64,000 nucleotides of DNA from the NCBI GenBank assembly GCA_905147135.1, contig LR990052.1, forward strand, positions 16,988,200 through 17,052,199. The letters are read 5' to 3'. This document shows, in pieces, positions 62,001 through 64,000 of this stretch (positions are counted from its first letter, which is position 1; every line of letters starts with the position of its first letter). The DNA is from Blastobasis lacticolella. Lineage: Eukaryota; Arthropoda; Insecta; Lepidoptera; Blastobasidae. A program made the position numbers and the translations under genes. The notes beneath the pieces are model-generated. The model searched no databases. It saw nothing but the letters and a program-made list of their open reading frames with translations, and was not told where the DNA came from.

Positions 62001-64000
62001 CGCGACCGTGACTCACCTCCTCGACGAGGCTGAGCAGCGCCGAGCGCTCGACGGGCTCGGCGTGCGGCACAGCGGAGAGTTGCCTGGACGCACCCACCGC
62101 GACCGCGACCGCTACTCACCTCCTCGACGAGGCTGAGCAGCGCCGAGCGCTCGACGGGCTCGGCGTGCGGCACAGCGGGGAGTTGCCTGGACGCACCCAC
62201 CGCGACCGTGACTCACCTCCTCGACGAGGCTGAGCAGCGCCGAGCGCTCGACGGGCTCGGCGTGCGGCACAGCGGAGAGTTGCCTGGACGCACCCACCGC
62301 GACCGTGACTCACCTCCTCGACGAGGCTGAGCAGCGCCGAGCGCTCGACGGGCTCGGCGTGCGGCACAGCGGGGAGTTGCCTGGACGCACCCACCGCGAC
62401 CGTGACTCACCTCCTCGACGAGGCTGAGCAGCGCCGAGCGCTCGACGGGCTCGGCGTGCGGCACAGCGGAGAGTTGCCTGGACGCACCCACCGCGACCGT
62501 GACTCACCTCCTCGACGAGGCTGAGCAGCGCCGAGCGCTCGACGGGCTCGGCGTGCGGCACAGCGGGGAGTTGCCTGGACGCACCCACCGCGACCGTGAC
62601 TCACCTCCTCGACGAGGCTGAGCAGCGCCGAGCGCTCGACGGGCTCGGCGTGCGGCACAGCGGGGAGTTGCCTGGACGCGGCCACCGCGACCGCGACCGC
62701 TACTCACCTCCTCGACGAGGCTGAGCAGCGCCGAGCGCTCGACGGGCTCGGCGTGCGGCACAGCGGGGAGTTGCCTGGACGCACCCACCGCGACCGTGAC
62801 TCACCTCCTCGACGAGGCTGAGCAGCGCCGAGCGCTCGACGGGCTCGGCGTGCGGCACAGCGGGGAGTTGCCTGGACGCGGCCACCGCGACCGCGACCGC
62901 TACTCACCTCCTCGACGAGGCTGAGCAGCGCCGAGCGCTCGACGGGCTCGGCGTGCGGCACAGCGGGGAGTTGCCTGGACGCACCCACCGCGACCGTGAC
63001 TCACCTCCTCGACGAGGCTGAGCAGCGCCGAGCGCTCGACGGGCTCGGCGTGCGGCACAGCGGAGAGTTGCCTGGACGCACCCACCGCGACCGTGACTCA
63101 CCTCCTCGACGAGGCTGAGCAGCGCCGAGCGCTCGACGGGCTCGGCGTGCGGCACAGCGGGGAGTTGCCTGGACGCGGCCACCGCGACCGCGACCGCTAC
63201 TCACCTCCTCGACGAGGCTGAGCAGCGCCGAGCGCTCGACGGGCTCGGCGTGCGGCACAGCGGGGAGTTGCCTGGACGCACCCACCGCGACCGTGACTCA
63301 CCTCCTCGACGAGGCTGAGCAGCGCCGAGCGCTCGACGGGCTCGGCGTGCGGCACAGCGGAGAGTTGCCTGGACGCACCCACCGCGACCGTGACTCACCT
63401 CCTCGACGAGGCTGAGCAGCGCCGAGCGCTCGACGGGCTCGGCGTGCGGCACAGCGGGGAGTTGCCTGGACGCACCCACCGCGACCGTGACTCACCTCCT
63501 CGACGAGGCTGAGCAGCGCCGAGCGCTCGACGGGCTCGGCGTGCGGCACAGCGGAGAGTTGCCTGGACGCACCCACCGCGACCGTGACTCACCTCCTCGA
63601 CGAGGCTGAGCAGCGCCGAGCGCTCGACGGGCTCGGCGTGCGGCACAGCGGGGAGTTGCCTGGACGCACCCACCGCGACCGTGACTCACCTCCTCGACGA
63701 GGCTGAGCAGCGCCGAGCGCTCGACGGGCTCGGCGTGCGGCACAGCGGGGAGTTGCCTGGACGCGGCCACCGCGACCGCGACCGCTACTCACCTCCTCGA
63801 CGAGGCTGAGCAGCGCCGAGCGCTCGACGGGCTCGGCGTGCGGCACAGCGGGGAGTTGCCTGGACGCACCCACCGCGACCGTGACTCACCTCCTCGACGA
63901 GGCTGAGCAGCGCCGAGCGCTCGACGGGCTCGGCGTGCGGCACAGCGGAGAGTTGCCTGGACGCACCCACCGCGACCGTGACTCACCTCCTCGACGAGGC
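49845..64000 (-). CDS. melt: Melted / VEPH1 PH-domain protein (5' partial, exons to stop)
   Basis: Minus-strand exons, 5' to 3', are: a small exon within the 61.9-64-kb array, then 60542-60429, 59445-59302, 58339-58065, 57206-57056, 56131-56009, 55214-55057, 54041-53522, 52282-52014, 50916-50614 and 50099-49845 (TAG). The C-terminal PH domain (VIEGQLKEKKGRWRLFRRWR, RTRYFTLSG, KAFEIFTGDQT, DAEQWVQCLSIAVA) and the upstream blocks FFDVFELST, VWIHLMFLAL and CTIEERRSKKVARLQF match melted/VEPH1 closely. LPAVPHAEPVERSALLSLVE in the array exon matches the N-terminal repeat region. In Drosophila, Melted binds membrane phosphoinositides and tunes FOXO/TOR and Hippo outputs. Phase is kept at all junctions except 58065 to 57206, where one exon seems to be missing from this model. 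5' exons lie beyond the window. Confidence 0.9.
50378..50580 (+). mobile_element. Interspersed repeat family C copy in melt intron
   Basis: Carries ACAGTCTACTGCAGGACTTA GGGC, TTGGAGATCGCAGTGTTG and CGCTGCTGCCCATTTTCGGA GACTC, in the intron between the last two melted exons. Confidence 0.85.
50614..50916 (-). CDS. melt: melt exon: FFDVF block and PH first half
   Basis: The exon encodes EQDMLVNELRAAGFFDVFEL, a Pro/Gly loop, WGCFLCTHPERAP, and GQLKEKKGRWRLFRRWRTRY of the PH domain. The equivalent blocks occur in the same order in vertebrate VEPH1. Length is 101 codons, phase 0 at both ends. Confidence 0.95.
51235..51380 (+). mobile_element. Short interspersed repeat family E copy
   Basis: Contains GGCTAGCACAAGTGTGCTCA, AGGCGCGACATATATACTGC and TTAGTATTGAGAGACGGAAA. 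It is the inverted partner of 49183-49324. Confidence 0.8.
51468..51600 (-). mobile_element. SINE family A fragment, reverse
   Basis: Contains GTCAGATCAGTTAATTACAG TGGA, TGACTATATTGGATCATGGT TACA and GTGTAGGTTTCATCATGAAT, the reverse of the SINE body. Confidence 0.8.
51601..52013 (-). other. melt intron stretch
   Basis: AT-rich intron sequence downstream of the exon at 52014; nothing recognised. Confidence 0.45.
52014..52282 (-). CDS. melt: melt exon: conserved WIHLMFLAL block
   Basis: The exon encodes RRSKKVARLQFLCGLRGAHC, then TRLPRVWIHLMFLALQARHR and a helical stretch ending TSAFPPLK. It aligns with the VEPH1 region between the CTIE motif and the FFDVF block. Donor GTTTGT. Two decayed tandem copies of its 5' part lie just upstream at 52538-52790. 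Confidence 0.93.
52538..52812 (-). repeat. Two decayed tandem copies of a melt exon
   Basis: 52538-52640 repeats the 5' half of exon 52014-52282 (CCAGGAACATCAGGTGGATC, GCGGGTGCGCGTGCAGAAC, GGAGGCGGGCTACCTTTTTG GAGCG) with an internal deletion of about 40 bp. 52704-52812 repeats the acceptor side again with its upstream intron. Neither keeps the full reading frame. Confidence 0.88.
52813..53521 (-). other. melt intron stretch
   Basis: Holds a family B-like scrap (52850-52905), a transposon tail with TTTCGCCGGTAATC (52950-53060) and a reversed family D copy (53330-53470). No exon. Confidence 0.5.
53330..53470 (-). mobile_element. Interspersed repeat family D copy, reverse
   Basis: CATTTTACAGCAGTTGCTTC TGTCCAATAGCACGACAG is the reverse complement of the family D core at 58597. 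Confidence 0.65.
53522..54041 (-). CDS. melt: melt exon: low-complexity region and CTIE block
   Basis: The 520-nt exon begins HTGHTTAGPSSLQ and has a Ser/Thr/Gly/Asn-rich stretch with several GxISGSG- and ITQP-like near repeats. It ends with the conserved segment HFCEKHLDKIKAYMDSVSLR and PPPAKCTIE. Donor GTGAGA, phase 1 at the 3' end, joining in frame. Confidence 0.92.
54190..54260 (+). mobile_element. Small RTE-like fragment
   Basis: GAGAAGAAAGAGCAGGTAAG and CCCTGGCAGAAGCCGGGATC match the fragment at 43500-43570. Confidence 0.5.
54458..54715 (+). mobile_element. Interspersed repeat family C copy
   Basis: Carries AACAGTCCACTGCAGGGCTT AGGGCC, GCGGGTTGGAGATCACAGT and CTGCCGGACACCACACGGC. Confidence 0.87.
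54716..54870 (-). mobile_element. RTE-like LINE 3' coding fragment with GAT-repeat tail
   Basis: On the minus strand it reads IAESNARANGLRREDAEDRV and KWRRMSRKADPGRGRDQRQD, followed by a GATGATGATGATG tail, typical of RTE-type element ends. It lies between two family C copies. Confidence 0.6.
54871..55025 (+). mobile_element. Interspersed repeat family C copy (second half)
   Basis: Carries GGAAAACGCTGCTGCCCATT CTCC, CGCCTTGTACGACACCCACG and TGTGCCGGACACCACACGGC. It lies 30 bp from the donor side of the melt exon at 55057. Confidence 0.85.
55057..55214 (-). CDS. melt: melt exon: proline-rich linker
   Basis: The exon encodes KSTVTMGPPSGVTVHTGAG, then a Pro-rich run (PPQPPAEPGPPHPPRAP) and DQPYAHVHAN. 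It is GC-rich. Phase joins both neighbours. Repeat-family C copies in opposite orientation lie on either side of this exon and the next one upstream. Confidence 0.85.
55215..56008 (-). other. melt intron
   Basis: Contains a GC-rich block (55370-55500, GGCGGCCGCGCGGCGGCACA) that does not show an exon, and AT-rich sequence. Nothing else recognised. Confidence 0.45.
56009..56131 (-). CDS. melt: melt exon: Ser/Ala/Asn linker
   Basis: The exon encodes GSVGGLHKSMTRLSSSQQIN, then an imperfect repeat of Asn-Ala-Ser-Ala (NASAGANASANANEH) from a 6/12-bp minisatellite-like codon run at about 56029-56064. Such runs often vary in length between individuals. Donor GTAAGG. Confidence 0.87.
56222..56515 (-). 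mobile_element. Interspersed repeat family C, near full length, reverse
   Basis: Reads in reverse from GTGTGGTGTCCGGCAGAGTA through TTTTCCATTGTTATATTTAA ACACTGCGATC to AAGTCCTGCAGTGGACTGTT, with a 35-bp AT insertion near 56410. Confidence 0.85.
57056..57206 (-). CDS. melt: melt exon: Pro/Ala run and TRRRLGD block
   Basis: The exon encodes VTGGPVPPAPPAAPPAAPPG, then YTRRRLGDSRSTGRLHGHNH and RSMTRINVA. Its 3' phase joins the next exon exactly. Its start requires phase 0, but the upstream exon (58065) ends in phase 2, so an unrecognised exon or a sequence error lies between. Confidence 0.75.
57207..58064 (-). other. melt intron with a probable unrecognised exon
   Basis: Contains a SINE A fragment (57330-57475). 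The phase mismatch between flanking exons (2 versus 0) implies an additional coding exon here or an error in sequence. No exon with both splice sites was identified with confidence. Confidence 0.45.
57330..57475 (+). mobile_element. SINE family A fragment
   Basis: Contains CAGTCGCTCCACTGATTTCG, AATCATGGTCAAGTCGGACC and AACCAGGACATTAACGCCAA GATGATGATG. Confidence 0.83.
58065..58339 (-). CDS. melt: melt exon: helical segment
   Basis: The exon encodes DQELAAETLQLVVRLLGTY and a charged helical region (LRRLAARLCSAHPALFDEN, then RDRGERETRGERERDPAAR). Acceptor TTTAAG, strong donor GTGAGT. It fits the upstream exon in phase 0 and leaves two bases. Confidence 0.75.
58340..59301 (-). other. melt intron
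   Basis: Contains a family D copy at 58590-58700 (GTTGTCAAAATGCTGTTGTG CTATTGG). Remaining sequence is unremarkable. Confidence 0.5.
59302..59445 (-). CDS. melt: melt exon: VIVHISSVAPHVV helix and Ala/Pro run
   Basis: The exon encodes VIVHISSVAPHVVRPHTTAL, then a GCC/CCG triplet run giving AAAAAPPPPAA, and RRLAHALTNLAQHYK. It is 48 codons, phase 0 at both ends, and is matched by eye to the N-terminal repeat region of VEPH1. Confidence 0.8.
59446..60428 (-). other. melt intron
   Basis: No repeat family recognised with confidence and no exon. A stretch at 59580-59760 is moderately GC-rich. Confidence 0.45.
60429..60542 (-). CDS. melt: melt exon: SLPALLGYL helix
   Basis: The exon encodes VSSRRPEQVSPSLPALLGYL then CAGHARKDPACMCADILE. 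It is 38 codons in phase 0, with acceptor TGTCAG and a less usual donor GTACAG. Compared with VEPH1 about 15-20 residues seem absent before RRPEQ, so a small exon may be missing between here and the array. Confidence 0.78.
61078..61205 (-). mobile_element. Interspersed repeat family B-like copy, reverse
   Basis: GTGTTGCTAATGTATATATG CAGCGGTGACCACTCTCCAT CAGGTGG is the reverse of the family B core. Confidence 0.7.
61670..61862 (+). mobile_element. Transposon tail with TTTTTCGTCGGGG motif
   Basis: CAGATGCACAGATACACACC TCAAACTTATA and later CACCTCTCTTTTTTCGTCGG GGGTTAAAAAG flank an inserted AT-rich segment. It ends exactly where the minisatellite begins. Confidence 0.6.
61866..64000 (-). repeat. 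97/103-bp minisatellite carrying a melt exon, at least 22 copies
   Basis: Near-identical units run from about 61866 past the right edge. The repeated motif ACTCACCTCCTCGACGAGG recurs with its exon-end base at 61920, 62017, 62120, 62217, 62314, 62411, 62508, 62605, 62708, 62805, 62908, 63005, 63102, 63205, 63302, 63399, 63496, 63593, 63690, 63793, 63890 and 63987. That makes 21 intervals, 16 of 97 bp and 5 of 103 bp. On the minus strand each unit has a GTCCAG acceptor-like site, 67 exon-like bases encoding QLPAVPHAEPVERSALLSLV-EE, and a perfect GTGAGT donor, with only 30-36 bp between successive copies. Variants differ at GGGG/GGAG and CACCC/CGGCC. Confidence 0.97.

Noticed and set aside
61912..63986. 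Many overlapping minus-strand open frames of 61-94 codons with repeated MGASRQL-type starts
   Set aside because: They are frames through the tandem array. The same nucleotides are read in two frames, they cross the GTGAGT donor, and no independent gene structure is present.
61866..64000. Regular direct repeats resembling a CRISPR array
   Set aside because: The spacers are themselves repeated, units are 97/103 bp with coding similarity to melted, the setting is eukaryotic, and no cas genes occur.

Overview
The window is a piece of insect nuclear genome, most likely from a moth or butterfly. It has many introns with GT-AG splice sites, AT-rich intergenic DNA with GC-rich exons, and a dense load of short interspersed repeats. 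The repeats include tRNA-derived SINEs, RTE-like and jockey-group LINE fragments and fold-back elements. The lepidopteran assignment rests on the repeat style and on protein similarity, and it is inference.

Layout. (1) About 4.1-38.5 kb, plus strand: the 3' fifteen coding exons of an ephexin-type RhoGEF. They encode a Tyr/Pro-rich N-terminal region, a DH domain, a PH domain and a C-terminal SH3 domain. The first coding exons lie outside the window. Its introns hold two identical tRNA-Glu(CTC) genes in antisense orientation, a nearly intact non-LTR retrotransposon at 14.4-18.4 kb, and many SINEs and fold-backs. (2) 39.3-41.1 kb, minus strand: a complete four-exon p24/TMED cargo receptor gene. 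(3) 41.45-44.35 kb, plus strand: a complete six-exon TruA-family pseudouridine synthase (PUSL1-like), head to head with the p24 gene across 366 bp. Its TGA stop overlaps, in an ATGA tetranucleotide, the ATG of an intronless DUSP19-like dual-specificity phosphatase (44344-44919), so the two ORFs look dicistronic. (4) 45.2-64.0 kb, minus strand: the 3' part of melted/VEPH1, which encodes a C-terminal PH domain protein. At its 5' end in the window one small exon is caught in a 97/103-bp tandem array of at least 22 copies that runs off the right edge.

The known roles are these. Ephexins are Rho-family GEFs that act downstream of Eph receptors. Melted is a membrane-bound PH protein that modulates insulin/TOR and Hippo outputs. 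p24 proteins sort cargo between ER and Golgi. PUSL1 modifies (mitochondrial) RNA. The genes do not form an obvious pathway; the arrangement is ordinary animal gene neighbourhood except for the ATGA overlap.

The most unusual signals are the ATGA-overlapping PUSL1/DUSP19 pair, the exon-bearing minisatellite in melted, and a recurring pattern in both large genes of short tandem duplications that span exon-intron boundaries (around 7.95, 28.5, 31.1 and 52.3 kb and the 62-64 kb array). No prokaryotic, viral or CRISPR features were seen.
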